Under the pieces are notes generated by a model. The model made no database searches and was not told the DNA's origin. It saw only the letters and a program-made list of their open reading frames with translations. Made by a program: the position numbers and the translations under genes. From Pseudomonas taeanensis MS-3 (GTDB lineage: Bacteria > Pseudomonadota > Gammaproteobacteria > Pseudomonadales > Pseudomonadaceae), in the NCBI RefSeq assembly GCF_000498575.2, contig NZ_AWSQ01000001.1, positions 150,703 to 214,702 on the forward strand: a stretch of 64,000 nucleotides of DNA, written 5' to 3'. The first letter of the stretch is position 1. Each line of letters begins with the position of its first letter. Of this stretch, positions 36,527 through 45,105 are shown piece after piece.

Positions 36527-37152
36527 GGTGCGTTCCTCCTTGAGGTATTGCGGGGTGTGTTCCTTCACTGAACTCAAGGGTAGATCAGTCCCTGCGCCGC
36601 AAAAGACCGATTGGCGCTAAGCCCAGCGTGGGCAAATAGCGCTGGCCAATAAGCGGTTACAAGCAGCCCAACTGCCATGACAGCAAGCACAAGCGCGAGG
36701 CACTCCCACGCCCAGGCAGTCGGTGCTCTGGACGCACTGCTCTGCAATATGCCGCGTCCTTCGCAGCACTCTCCGGCCTGTGAGTCCCACCAAGCAGCGC
36801 GAACAACCAAGGCCTGCTCAAACAGTGGCACTGCCCCGCCGCCGCTCGAGTCAGCGGGCAGTCATGGCGACGACCGTTCGGCGGTTTATCTGCCGCTCCA
36901 TGCACGGACGTTACGCAGATGGACAAGGCTATGCACCACCCGCGTTCCTCTGCGACCTTGGCTGATCTTGCGCCGATCACGAGTAGATCGGTCGCTAATG
37001 ACCTGCCCACCTCCGCGATCTCAAGAGACATTTTGCAGCAGGGCGACAAGCAAAAAGATCACAATAAACCACAAACATGTATACAAAAGACCAGGCAACG
37101 AATTATTTTAGGACTGGCCACACGGTGTACAAAAATAACAGCGAGAACCACG
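36527..37152. other. Divergent gap; doubtful small membrane frame
   Basis: About 625 bases between divergent genes. A minus-strand frame at 36574-36831 (85 codons, GTG start, no clear ribosome site) has one hydrophobic segment (LALVLAVMAVGLLVTAYW) and would end 47 bases before the toxin candidate. It could be a small accessory membrane protein, but coding evidence is weak. Further right the sequence becomes AT-richer (37040-37150), as expected for the permease promoter. Confidence 0.35.
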
Positions 37153-38688
37153 ATGACCTCCACCTCCGCTAAACCCTCTTCACGAGCGCGGCCCGAAGAT
37201 GAGAATCTCGGTGTCACCGCCAATATCGCCTACGGCTTGCAACATGTACTGACCATGTACGGTGGCATCATTGCCGTACCGCTGATCGTCGGCCAGGCGG
37301 CCGGCCTTTCTCCGGCCGATATCGGTCTGCTGATCGCCGCCTCGCTGTTCGTCGGCGGCTTGGCGACCTTGCTGCAGACCCTCGGCCTGCCGTTCTTCGG
37401 TTGTCAGTTACCGCTGGTGCAGGGAGTGTCCTTCGCGGGCGTTTCCACCATGGTCGCCATCGTCAGTAGCGACGGCGGCGGCGGGATGCCGGCGGTGCTC
37501 GGCGCCGTGATCAGCGCGGCGCTGATCGGTTTTCTGATCACGCCGATATTCTCCAAGATCATCAAATTCTTCCCGCCCCTGGTGACCGGGATCGTGATCA
37601 CCACCATCGGCCTGACCCTGATGCCGGTCGCCGCACGCTGGGCGATGGGCGGCAACAGTCGGGCCGAGGATTTCGGCAGCATGGCCAATATCGGCCTGGC
37701 CGCCTTCACCCTGGCGGTGGTCTTGCTGCTGAGCAAACTGGGCAGCGCGGCGATTTCCCGGCTGTCCATCCTGCTGGCGATGGTGATTGGCACCCTGGTC
37801 GCCTTCAGCCTCGGTATGGCCGACTTCTCCAAGGTCAGCGATGGTCCGCTGATGGCCTTCCCCACCCCCTTGCACTTCGGCATGCCGACCTTCGAAATAG
37901 CCGCGATCATCTCGATGCTGATCGTGATCATGGTGACCCTGGTGGAAACCTCTGCGGATATCCTCGCGGTCGGCGACATCATTGGCACCAAGGTGGACTC
38001 GCGCCGTCTCGGCAATGGCCTGCGGGCCGACATGCTCTCCAGCATGATCGCGCCAATCTTCGGCTCCTTCACCCAGAGCGCCTTCGCCCAGAACGTCGGC
38101 CTGGTCGCGGTAACCGGGGTGAAGAGCCGCTACGTGGTGGCGACCGGCGGACTGATTCTGGTCACCCTGGGACTGCTGCCGGTGATGGGCCGCGTCATCG
38201 CAGCCGTACCGACCTCGGTACTCGGTGGCGCCGGCATCGTGCTGTTCGGCACGGTCGCGGCCAGTGGCATCCGCAGCCTGGCCAAGGTCGATTACCGCAA
38301 CAACATGAACCTGATCATCGTCGCCACCTCCATCGGCTTCGGCATGCTGCCGATTGCCGCGCCCTCGTTCTATGATCACTTCCCGAGCTGGTTCGCCACG
38401 ATCTTCCACTCCGGTATCAGCTCGGCGGCCATCATGGCGATCCTGCTGAACCTGATTTTCAACCACTTCACCCTGGGCAACTCGGACCAACAGTCGGTGT
38501 TCGTCGCCGGCACCGAGCGCACCCTGCGCCATCAGGATATTGCCGCCTTGAGTGATGGCGATCATTTCGTCGACGGCAAGCTCTTCGATGTGGAGGGTAA
38601 TGAAGTACCGGTGGTTGCAGAAGACGCCCCGACTGCAGCCGAACACGCGCCAACGCTCAGAACCACGGCGCCAAGCAGCACCAGCTAA
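37153..38688 (+). CDS. NCS2-family xanthine/uric acid permease
   Basis: Inner-membrane nucleobase:cation symporter of 511 aa. It shows LQHVLTMYGGIIAVPLIVG at the first helix, the NAT signature region QSAFAQNVGLVAVTGVKSR, and many helices. The start at 37153 is chosen because the preceding open frame is non-membrane sequence and MTSTSAKPSS is a typical polar leader. The NAT signature and ADILAVGDI point to oxidised purines (xanthine or urate) rather than uracil. A long hydrophilic C-terminal tail of about 60 residues follows. Confidence 0.9.
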   Translation: MTSTSAKPSSRARPEDENLGVTANIAYGLQHVLTMYGGIIAVPLIVGQAAGLSPADIGLLIAASLFVGGLATLLQTLGLPFFGCQLPLVQGVSFAGVSTMVAIVSSDGGGGMPAVLGAVISAALIGFLITPIFSKIIKFFPPLVTGIVITTIGLTLMPVAARWAMGGNSRAEDFGSMANIGLAAFTLAVVLLLSKLGSAAISRLSILLAMVIGTLVAFSLGMADFSKVSDGPLMAFPTPLHFGMPTFEIAAIISMLIVIMVTLVETSADILAVGDIIGTKVDSRRLGNGLRADMLSSMIAPIFGSFTQSAFAQNVGLVAVTGVKSRYVVATGGLILVTLGLLPVMGRVIAAVPTSVLGGAGIVLFGTVAASGIRSLAKVDYRNNMNLIIVATSIGFGMLPIAAPSFYDHFPSWFATIFHSGISSAAIMAILLNLIFNHFTLGNSDQQSVFVAGTERTLRHQDIAALSDGDHFVDGKLFDVEGNEVPVVAEDAPTAAEHAPTLRTTAPSSTS

Positions 38689-38716
38689 TGTCCAGATAGG
38701 CGCCTGGATCCGCCAG

Positions 38717-38742
38717 AACGGGCACCCCGATGGGTGCCCGTT
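38717..38742 (+). terminator. Terminator-like hairpin after the permease
   Basis: AACGGGCACCC / GGGTGCCCGTT 11-bp perfect stem with CGAT loop, about 30 bases after the permease stop. The T-tract is short (TTGTCCTGT). Confidence 0.75.
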
Positions 38743-38888
38743 GTCCTGTGTACCGACCGTTGCCAGGCCTTCCACGCACTGTGGCGGCGCCTGCCGCCGA
38801 TAAGCTGAAACTTCCAGACAAGCGGTACTCAGCCGGCGCCAATCGCAGGGTCTAAACCTGACTATCCGATTGCTGCGAGGGTCAGCCG

Positions 38889-39098
38889 ATGCCGACGAAC
38901 CATCCCGAACTCACCGACCTGCTGCGTCAGGCGCAGACGCTGGACGAACAGCTGCCGACGACGGGCGACCCCACTCACTATCGCCAGCCGCTGCCAGCGG
39001 TGTTCCAGGCCTTGCAGCTGCACGCCAAGCAGTCGGGCGCCTGGTGCCCGAGGCGCGCCGGGGTTGACGCTGCACCGCACCGCAACAAGGCTCTCTGA
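38889..39098 (+). CDS. Small hypothetical protein (doubtful)
   Basis: A 69-codon frame beginning MPTNHPELTDLLRQAQTLDE with GCGAGG 8-10 bases upstream. The first 50 residues look like a soluble helical protein; the last 15 are basic and unconvincing, as if the frame had been shifted. Possibly a truncated gene. No family recognised. Confidence 0.35.
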   Translation: MPTNHPELTDLLRQAQTLDEQLPTTGDPTHYRQPLPAVFQALQLHAKQSGAWCPRRAGVDAAPHRNKAL

Positions 39099-39156
39099 GC
39101 CACCTGCGCAGCAAATACCTTGGAGCGCGCCTGAGCCCGCAGCAACTGGCGAGAGA

Positions 39157-39765
39157 CTAGCCCAGCAGGCCTTCGGCATTCAGCGCGGCCTGCACCGCCG
39201 GACGCTCGCCGACCCGCTGCATGAAGGCTTGCAGCTCACTACAGCCGCCCAGGTCGAACTTCAAGTACGGGGCCCAGCTGGCAATCACGAACAAATAGGC
39301 GTCCGCGGCGGTGAAGACCTCGCCGGTCAGGTATTTCTTACCGCGCAATTGTTGCGAAACCCAAGCAAACTTCTTCACCACCGCGTCGGCGAACTGCTCT
39401 CTGGCCTCGGCCTGCAGCGCAGGATTGAACAAGGCCCCGGCGGTCTTGTGCAGCTCGGAGGTGATGTAGTTCTGCCACTCCATCACCCGGTAGCGCGCCA
39501 TGTCGCCGGCCTCAGGCATCAAGTCCGGGCGTCCCGCCAAGTCGCAGAGATATTGGCAGATGACTGGCCCCTCGGTCAGCCGCGTGCCGTCGTCCAACTC
39601 CAGTACGGGCACCGCGCCCTTGGGGTTGATTCGGTAGAAATCGATGGTCTGCTCGGTCTCATGCTTGCTTAGATCGACACGTTCGAGGCTGAACGGCAAT
39701 CCCGTCTCGTGCAGCACGATATGCACGGCGAGCGAGCAGGCTCCAGGGGTGTAATAGAGTTTCAT
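39157..39765 (-). CDS. Glutathione S-transferase
   Basis: Cytosolic transferase of 202 aa, bacterial beta-class type: MKLYYTPGACSLAVHIVLHE with the conserved Cys10 and Ser11, then NPKGAVPVLELDDG (cis-proline loop) and LTEGPVICQYL, and a helical C-terminal domain. Conjugates glutathione to electrophiles. No operon partners; separated by about 310 bases from gbcB. Confidence 0.92.
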   Translation of the reverse strand: MKLYYTPGACSLAVHIVLHETGLPFSLERVDLSKHETEQTIDFYRINPKGAVPVLELDDGTRLTEGPVICQYLCDLAGRPDLMPEAGDMARYRVMEWQNYITSELHKTAGALFNPALQAEAREQFADAVVKKFAWVSQQLRGKKYLTGEVFTAADAYLFVIASWAPYLKFDLGGCSELQAFMQRVGERPAVQAALNAEGLLG

Positions 39766-40077
39766 GGTGAGAGCTCCGCATCATGGGCTGATGGGCGCGG
39801 GGACGGTCGCGACGGCCTGCGCCTGTTGCTGCCGGCTCAGGAAAGACGACAGCAGCATGCGCCCCTTCCGATACCGGCACGGTCGCAGGCGACTCGCTTA
39901 CTGGAAGACACGACTAAGAGCGGCGAGCGCTCGACGACCTACTACAGACAAGCATAGAGCGCTTTATCCTGCGCACCGGGCCGCTGGAGCAGCACTAGAC
40001 CGGCGGCTGACGAAGTGCAGGCGGGTGAGCGCGGCAGGAGCGAGCCGCCCCCCCCCGCCTACGCAGGGAACGGGCAA
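39766..40077. other. Gap between GST and gbcB
   Basis: About 310 bases without a gene. It contains a run of nine C residues (40048-40056), a potential slippage site in non-coding sequence just beyond the gbcB 3' end. No terminator is obvious. Confidence 0.4.
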
Positions 40078-41178
40078 TCAGTAGTCGATGACCACGTCGC
40101 CCTTGGGCACGCTGCAGCAGGAGAGGATAAAGCCTTCGGCGACGTCCTCGTCGGTGATCCCGCCATTGTGATCCATGTCCACCTCACCGGCAGTTTTCAT
40201 CACCTTGCAGGTGCCGCAGATGCCCATGCCGCAGGCCTTGGGAATGTGCAGGCCAAGCTTGGCGGCGGCCGCGTGCACGGTCTCGCCCGGATCGATACGA
40301 ATGCTCTTGCCGGTGGCGATGAACTCCACCTGATGCTGGTCGGCCAGCGGCACCGGATCGGCGTCGGCGGCTTCGGCGGCCAACTCCTTGGCCTCCTCGC
40401 GGATATCTGCCGGCGTCGCGCCGAAGGATTCCTCGTGATAACGCGACATGTCGAAGCCATTGGCTTCGAGCAGGCGCTTGACCGCGTTCATGTAGGGTGT
40501 GGGCCCGCAGCAGAAGATCTCCCGCTCCATGAAGTCCGGCGCCATCATGTGCATCATGGCCTGGTTGAGGTAGCCACGGTAACCGGCCCAGGCTTCGCCC
40601 AGACCGTGCTTCTCGCAGATGATGTGCAGGCTGAAGTTGTTGATCCGCGCCGCCATGTTTTCCAGCTCGCGGTGGTAAATCACGTCCTTCGGCGAACGTG
40701 CGCTGTGCACGAAGATCATGTCGACGTTGGCGTTGGTGTCATAGAACCAACGGGCCATGGACATCACCGGGGTGATACCCACGCCGCCACTGAGGTAGAG
40801 CACCTTGTCCGCCGGAAAGTCGATGGCGTTGAACAGCCCGACCGGGCCGTGCACCGGCACCTCGTCGCCTTCCTTGAGATTTTCGTGCAACCAGTTGGAC
40901 ACCTTGCCGCCCGGTACGCGCTTGATCGTCACCGAGAAGCTATAGGGCACCGCAGGCGAGCTGGAGATGGTGTAGGAGCGCATGACCGGCTGGCCGTCGA
41001 TCTCCAGTTCCAGGGTAACGAACTGCCCCGGCTTGAAGAAGTACAGCACCGGCTGTTCCGCCATGAAACAGAAGGTACGCACATCCCAGGTTTCCTGGAT
41101 GACCTTGACGCAGCGCACCAAGTGGCGGCCATTACTCCAGGTTTGCGTGGTGATGGGATTGAGGAATTCGTTCGACAT
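40078..41178 (-). CDS. gbcB: Glycine betaine demethylase, reductase subunit
   Basis: Flavin/[2Fe-2S] reductase of 366 aa that delivers NAD(P)H electrons to the GbcA oxygenase. Domains: FAD-binding (RSYTISSSP), NAD-binding (YLSGGVGITPVMSM; CCGPTPYM) and a C-terminal plant-type ferredoxin with CGMGICGTC and a later SCCS. Start at 41178 (MSNEFLNPITTQ) agrees with P. aeruginosa GbcB length. It is divergent from gbcA over a 367-base region. Oxygen-dependent N-demethylation of glycine betaine gives dimethylglycine and formaldehyde. Confidence 0.96.
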   Translation of the reverse strand: MSNEFLNPITTQTWSNGRHLVRCVKVIQETWDVRTFCFMAEQPVLYFFKPGQFVTLELEIDGQPVMRSYTISSSPAVPYSFSVTIKRVPGGKVSNWLHENLKEGDEVPVHGPVGLFNAIDFPADKVLYLSGGVGITPVMSMARWFYDTNANVDMIFVHSARSPKDVIYHRELENMAARINNFSLHIICEKHGLGEAWAGYRGYLNQAMMHMMAPDFMEREIFCCGPTPYMNAVKRLLEANGFDMSRYHEESFGATPADIREEAKELAAEAADADPVPLADQHQVEFIATGKSIRIDPGETVHAAAAKLGLHIPKACGMGICGTCKVMKTAGEVDMDHNGGITDEDVAEGFILSCCSVPKGDVVIDY

Positions 41179-41545
41179 GGTCGTTGCTCTCATGCGCGGC
41201 GGCCAAGTGCCGGCCTAGTGCTGCGAATTTTGCGCAACGTCAAATACAGGCACTTACCTGCTAGCGACATCCACATACTTATCGCGACCTGCCGCAGACC
41301 CCGCGACTTACCGCGTCGGGAACGGATTCAGGCATGTCGCCCATAGATAAGATAGACGACGCGCACGCCGCCACACTCCTCATCAGCCGAAACAGAAATT
41401 ACCAACGCGCCCGACCAACGCTTCAACGTAGCAATCGCCAGTCGGCAGGCGATATACGAGCGGTCAGTCAAACCGCCTTGCGTAGCAACCGAAACAGCCA
41501 CTTTTTGCGGCGCTCGCACGGCGAGCCGCCATTGAGGAGTTACCG
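41179..41545. promoter_or_regulatory. gbcB/gbcA divergent control region, candidate GbdR repeats
   Basis: The 367 bases between divergent starts must hold both promoters, which in P. aeruginosa are activated by GbdR. A direct repeat CGCGACCTGCCG (41283-41294) and CGCGACTTACCG (41302-41313), 19 bases apart, has the form expected for an AraC-type dimer site on one DNA face. The link to GbdR is inference. Confidence 0.45.
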
Positions 41546-42838
41546 ATGGACGTCACTTCCACCCTGAGCCTGGGCGATCCTCTAGAGCCCGCACGCAAGG
41601 CCACCGCCGAGATGCTGCAGACCCGCGAGCGCACCTTCTCGCTGCCGCAGCCGTTCTATAACGACGAGCGCCTGTTCCAGATCGACATGCAGGAAATCTT
41701 CCACAAGGAATGGTTGATCGCCGGCATGACCTGCGAGATCCCGACCAAGGGCAACTATTTGACCCTGCAGATCGGCGACAACCCGATCATCATCATCCGC
41801 GGCGCCGAGGGCGTGGTGCATGCCTTCCACAACGTCTGCCGCCACCGCGGTTCGCGCCTGTGCACCAGCGACAAGGGCAAAGTGGCCAAGCTGGTCTGCC
41901 ACTACCACCAGTGGACCTATGAACTGGACGGCCGCCTGCTGTTCGCCGGCACCGAGATGGGCGCCGACTTCGACATGAAGGAATACGGCCTCAAGCCGGT
42001 GCACTGCAAGACCGCCGGCGGCTTCGTCTTCATCAGCCTGGCAGAGAACCCGCCGGCGATCGACGAGTTCCTCGCCACCTTGGCTCACTACATGGAGCCC
42101 TACGACATGGAGAACACCAAGGTGGCGGTGCAGAGCACCATGCGCGAGCAGGCCAACTGGAAGCTGGTGCTGGAGAACAACCGCGAGTGTTACCACTGCA
42201 ACGGTGCCCACCCGGAACTGCTGAAGAGCCTGCTGGAGTGGGACGATGTCACCGACCCGCGCGCCGACCAGGCGTTCAAGGACCACGTCGCCGAATCCGC
42301 CGCCAAATGGGAAGCCGAGAAGATCCCCTACGCTCACGCCAGCTTCGGCCTGCGTAACCGCATCGTGCGCATGCCGCTGCTCAAGGGCACCGAATCCATG
42401 ACCATGGACGGCAAGCCGGGCAGCAAGAAACTCATGGGCCGGATCAAGAACCCGGAGCTCGGCTCGATGCGTATCCTGCACCTGCCGCATTCGTGGAACC
42501 ACTGCATGGGCGACCACCTGATCAACTTCACCGTGTGGCCGATCAGCGCCCAGGAAACCATCGTCGTCACCAAGTGGCTGGTGCACAAGGATGCAGTCGA
42601 AGGCGTCGACTACGACGTTGAGCGCCTGCGCCAGGTGTGGGATGCGACTAACGACCAGGACCGTCGCCTGGGCGAAGAGAACCAACGCGGCATCAACTCC
42701 ACCGCCTACCAGCCGGGCCCCTACTCGAAGACCTACGAATTCGGCGTGGTCAACTTCATCGACTGGTACAGCGCCAGCATGCTGAAGCACCTCGGCGCGG
42801 CGCCGGCGCCCTACCTGCGCGAAGTCGCCGTGGATTAA
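41546..42838 (+). CDS. gbcA: Glycine betaine demethylase, Rieske oxygenase subunit
   Basis: Rieske non-haem iron monooxygenase subunit of 430 aa removing one methyl from glycine betaine. The Rieske cluster ligands are Cys98/His100 (CRHRG) and Cys118/His121 (CHYHQW); the mononuclear iron site lies in NNRECYHCNGAHPEL plus a later Asp. GAGGAGTTACCG precedes the ATG. It pairs with divergently encoded gbcB. Product dimethylglycine feeds DgcAB encoded downstream. Confidence 0.96.
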   Translation: MDVTSTLSLGDPLEPARKATAEMLQTRERTFSLPQPFYNDERLFQIDMQEIFHKEWLIAGMTCEIPTKGNYLTLQIGDNPIIIIRGAEGVVHAFHNVCRHRGSRLCTSDKGKVAKLVCHYHQWTYELDGRLLFAGTEMGADFDMKEYGLKPVHCKTAGGFVFISLAENPPAIDEFLATLAHYMEPYDMENTKVAVQSTMREQANWKLVLENNRECYHCNGAHPELLKSLLEWDDVTDPRADQAFKDHVAESAAKWEAEKIPYAHASFGLRNRIVRMPLLKGTESMTMDGKPGSKKLMGRIKNPELGSMRILHLPHSWNHCMGDHLINFTVWPISAQETIVVTKWLVHKDAVEGVDYDVERLRQVWDATNDQDRRLGEENQRGINSTAYQPGPYSKTYEFGVVNFIDWYSASMLKHLGAAPAPYLREVAVD

Positions 42839-42958
42839 TCCAGACAGCCAGGCGAGACCCCGTGCCTCGCCCGGCTAACCGTTATGGCCTGCGCCTGTTT
42901 AATCAGGCCCAGGCAGCCTCATCACACTATGCCCTCTGGGCACACTCGCCTCTTCCCA

Positions 42959-42990
42959 GGTCAACGGCCCTGGTAAGGGGCATTTTTTTG
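42959..42990 (+). terminator. Probable terminator after gbcA
   Basis: A short imperfect GCCCT / AGGGGC stem ends in CATTTTTTTG (42981-42990), with seven T residues. Flanking GGTCAAC / GTTGACC sequences (42959-42965, 42994-43000) can pair as well, enclosing it. About 130 bases after the stop codon. Confidence 0.6.
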
Positions 42991-43458
42991 CCTGTTGACC
43001 AAGGGTTAAGCCGAACCACAGCGCTGGCAAGCTGGACCATTGGCGCCGCGGGGTAACCCAGCAGCCTTGTAGCCCGGATGCAATCCGGGGAATGGATGTG
43101 CAGCTGCAGGCGCTTCCCGGACTGCATCCGGGCTACGGGAGGACAGCCGACGGTTATCGGGTCCACGCCTGCGCCTGGACGCCCTCGCGATGGACATGCC
43201 CTTCACTCATCTCACCCGCGCACTCGGCAGGACTGGCGGGCTCGAATCGCAGCAAAGCGACCTGCAACCCGACAGCCCGCCTGGCGGGTTTCCTGCGGCT
43301 TACCCATTCACGACCTCGGCTTGACGCTTTCGGCAATACCCCAGTCGCTTTTGCGCGATAGCGGCAAACCCCTCGGGGATATGCTGCCCCCAATAGCGCC
43401 GGCAGCGGGTTCGGCGCGTATAGCTTCCGACTCGTAGTCGTATAAAGGGGACAGCCTG
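42991..43458. other. Gap between gbcA and dipeptidase-fold gene
   Basis: Contains the GTAGCCCGGATGC palindrome (43069-43136) and otherwise no supported gene. The last 60 bases before 43459 (GCGCCGGCAGCGGGTTCGGC region) are likely promoter/operator sequence for the dgc unit. Confidence 0.45.
43069..43136. repeat. REP-like palindrome, GTAGCCCGGATGCAATCCGG type
   Basis: Arms GTAGCCCGGATGCAATCCGG (43069 onward) and its near-complement ending CATCCGGGCTAC (43116-43136) enclose a short loop; one mismatch (ACTGCATCC versus ATTGCATCC). The same element, with perfect arms, is at 63558-63615. A dispersed Pseudomonas palindrome. Confidence 0.85.
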
Positions 43459-44436
43459 ATGAGCCCAGCCGAAGTGCACGCCGACAGCATCGTTATCGAT
43501 GGTCTGATTATCGCCAAGTGGAACCGCGAACTGTTCGAAGACATGCGCAAGGGCGGCCTGACCGCGGCCAACTGCACAGTGTCGGTCTGGGAGGGTTTCC
43601 AGGCCACCGTCAACAGTATCGCCGCCAGCCAGAAACTGATCCGCGAGAACAGCGATCTGGTGATGCCCGTGCGCACCACCGCCGACATCCGCAAGGCCAA
43701 GGAGCTGGGCAAGACCGGCATCATCTTCGGCTTCCAGAACGCCCACGCGTTCGAAGACCAGCTCGGCTACGTCGAGGTGTTCAAGCAGCTTGGCGTGGGC
43801 ATCGTACAGATGTGCTACAACACCCAGAACCTGGTCGGCACCGGCTGCTACGAGCGTGACGGTGGCCTGTCCGGCTTCGGCCGCGAGATCGTCGCAGAGA
43901 TGAACCGCGTCGGCATCATGTGCGACCTGTCCCACGTCGGCAGCAAGACCAGTGAGGAAGTCATCCTCGAATCGCAGAAGCCGGTGTGCTACTCGCACTG
44001 CCTGCCGTCCGGCCTGAAAGAGCACCCGCGCAACAAGTCCGACGAGGAACTGAAGTTCATCGCCGACCACGGCGGCTTCGTCGGCGTGACCATGTTCGCA
44101 CCGTTCCTCGCCAAAGGCATCGACTCGACCATCGACGACTACGCCGAGGCCATCGAGTACGTGATGAACCTGGTCGGCGAAGACGCCATTGGCATCGGCA
44201 CCGACTTCACCCAGGGCCACGGCCAGGACTTCTTCGAGTACCTGACTCACGACAAGGGCTACGCCCGCCGTCTGACCAGCTTTGGCAAGATCGTCAATCC
44301 GCTGGGCATCCGCACCGTCGGCGAATTCCCCAACCTGACCGAAACCCTGCTCAAGCGCGGCATGCCCGAGCGTGTAGTGCGCAAGGTGATGGGTGAGAAC
44401 TGGACCCGCGTACTAAAGGACGTCTGGGGCGAATGA
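43459..44436 (+). CDS. Membrane dipeptidase-fold protein of the betaine locus, altered metal site
   Basis: TIM-barrel protein of 325 aa in the renal-dipeptidase family, syntenic with the PA5396-type gene of P. aeruginosa. Recognisable blocks are MCDLSHVG (His159), CYSHC (His180), RNKSDEELKFIADHGGFVGV and GIGTDF. The two N-terminal zinc ligands, normally HxD after a DG, are missing (DGLIIAKW, residues 14-21) and the bridging glutamate is Gln93 (GFQNAHAF). So a normal binuclear zinc site cannot form. It begins the dgc gene run; role in dimethylglycine catabolism is unknown. Confidence 0.85.
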   Translation: MSPAEVHADSIVIDGLIIAKWNRELFEDMRKGGLTAANCTVSVWEGFQATVNSIAASQKLIRENSDLVMPVRTTADIRKAKELGKTGIIFGFQNAHAFEDQLGYVEVFKQLGVGIVQMCYNTQNLVGTGCYERDGGLSGFGREIVAEMNRVGIMCDLSHVGSKTSEEVILESQKPVCYSHCLPSGLKEHPRNKSDEELKFIADHGGFVGVTMFAPFLAKGIDSTIDDYAEAIEYVMNLVGEDAIGIGTDFTQGHGQDFFEYLTHDKGYARRLTSFGKIVNPLGIRTVGEFPNLTETLLKRGMPERVVRKVMGENWTRVLKDVWGE

Positions 44437-44507
44437 TGAATACCTGCGGAGACTACGGCGCACGGCGCTAGCGGCTCCACAGGCATTCACAACCTATTTT
44501 TAATTGA

Positions 44508-44528
44508 GCAGAGCGCCAGGCGCTCTGC
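44508..44528 (+). repeat. Short hairpin between dipeptidase-fold gene and next gene
   Basis: GCAGAGCGC (44508-44516) / GCGCTCTGC (44520-44528), loop CAG, preceded by TTTTTAATTGA. About 70 bases after the stop. Either a weak terminator or a processing/stability hairpin within the dgc transcript. Confidence 0.55.
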
Positions 44529-44559
44529 CACAAACCACCGAATTCTGGAGTTTGCACAC

Positions 44560-45090
44560 ATGGCCACCCACGCCCCTGAAATGCCCATCGAAGTCGACAG
44601 CGAAACCGGCGTCTGGACCACCGACGCCCTGCCGATGCTCTACGTACCGCGGCATTTCTTCGTCAACAACCATATCGGCATCGAGGAAGTGCTGGGCGCC
44701 GACGCCTATGCTGAAATCCTCTACAAGGCCGGCTACAAGTCCGCCTGGCACTGGTGTGAGAAAGAAGCCGAGTGCCACGACCTGTCCGGCGTGGCGGTGT
44801 TCGAGCACTACATGAAGCGCCTGTCACAGCGCGGCTGGGGTCTGTTCAAGATCCAGTCGATCGACCTCGACAAAGGCACCTGCGAAGTGCGCCTGGATCA
44901 TTCCGCCTTCGTCTACGTCTACGGCCAGTGCGGGCGTATGGTTGACTACATGTTCACCGGCTGGTTCGCCGGCGCCATGGACCAGATTCTGCAGGCCCAG
45001 GGCAGCAGCATCCGCACCCGTGCCGAACAGGTCTACGGCGCTTCGCAAGAAGGCCACGACCACGGTCTTTTCGTCGTCAAGCCGCTCTAA
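44560..45090 (+). CDS. Conserved protein of dimethylglycine locus (V4R-like)
   Basis: Protein of 176 aa corresponding by position to the PA5397-type gene that always sits before dgcA. It carries WHWCEKEAE, VFEHYMKRLSQRGWGLF and a Cys-containing GQCGRMVDYMFTGWFAGAMDQ region reminiscent of 4-vinyl reductase (V4R) small-ligand domains. It starts with ATG at 44560 (TGGAG upstream) and ends 15 bases before dgcA. Function unknown; co-transcription suggests a helper, ligand sensor or assembly role. Confidence 0.8.
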   Translation: MATHAPEMPIEVDSETGVWTTDALPMLYVPRHFFVNNHIGIEEVLGADAYAEILYKAGYKSAWHWCEKEAECHDLSGVAVFEHYMKRLSQRGWGLFKIQSIDLDKGTCEVRLDHSAFVYVYGQCGRMVDYMFTGWFAGAMDQILQAQGSSIRTRAEQVYGASQEGHDHGLFVVKPL

Positions 45091-45105
45091 GTCGAGGAAC
45101 GCATC

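Noticed and set aside
40048..40056. Run of nine C residues as a frameshift site
   Set aside because: It lies outside any coding sequence, beyond the 3' end of gbcB.
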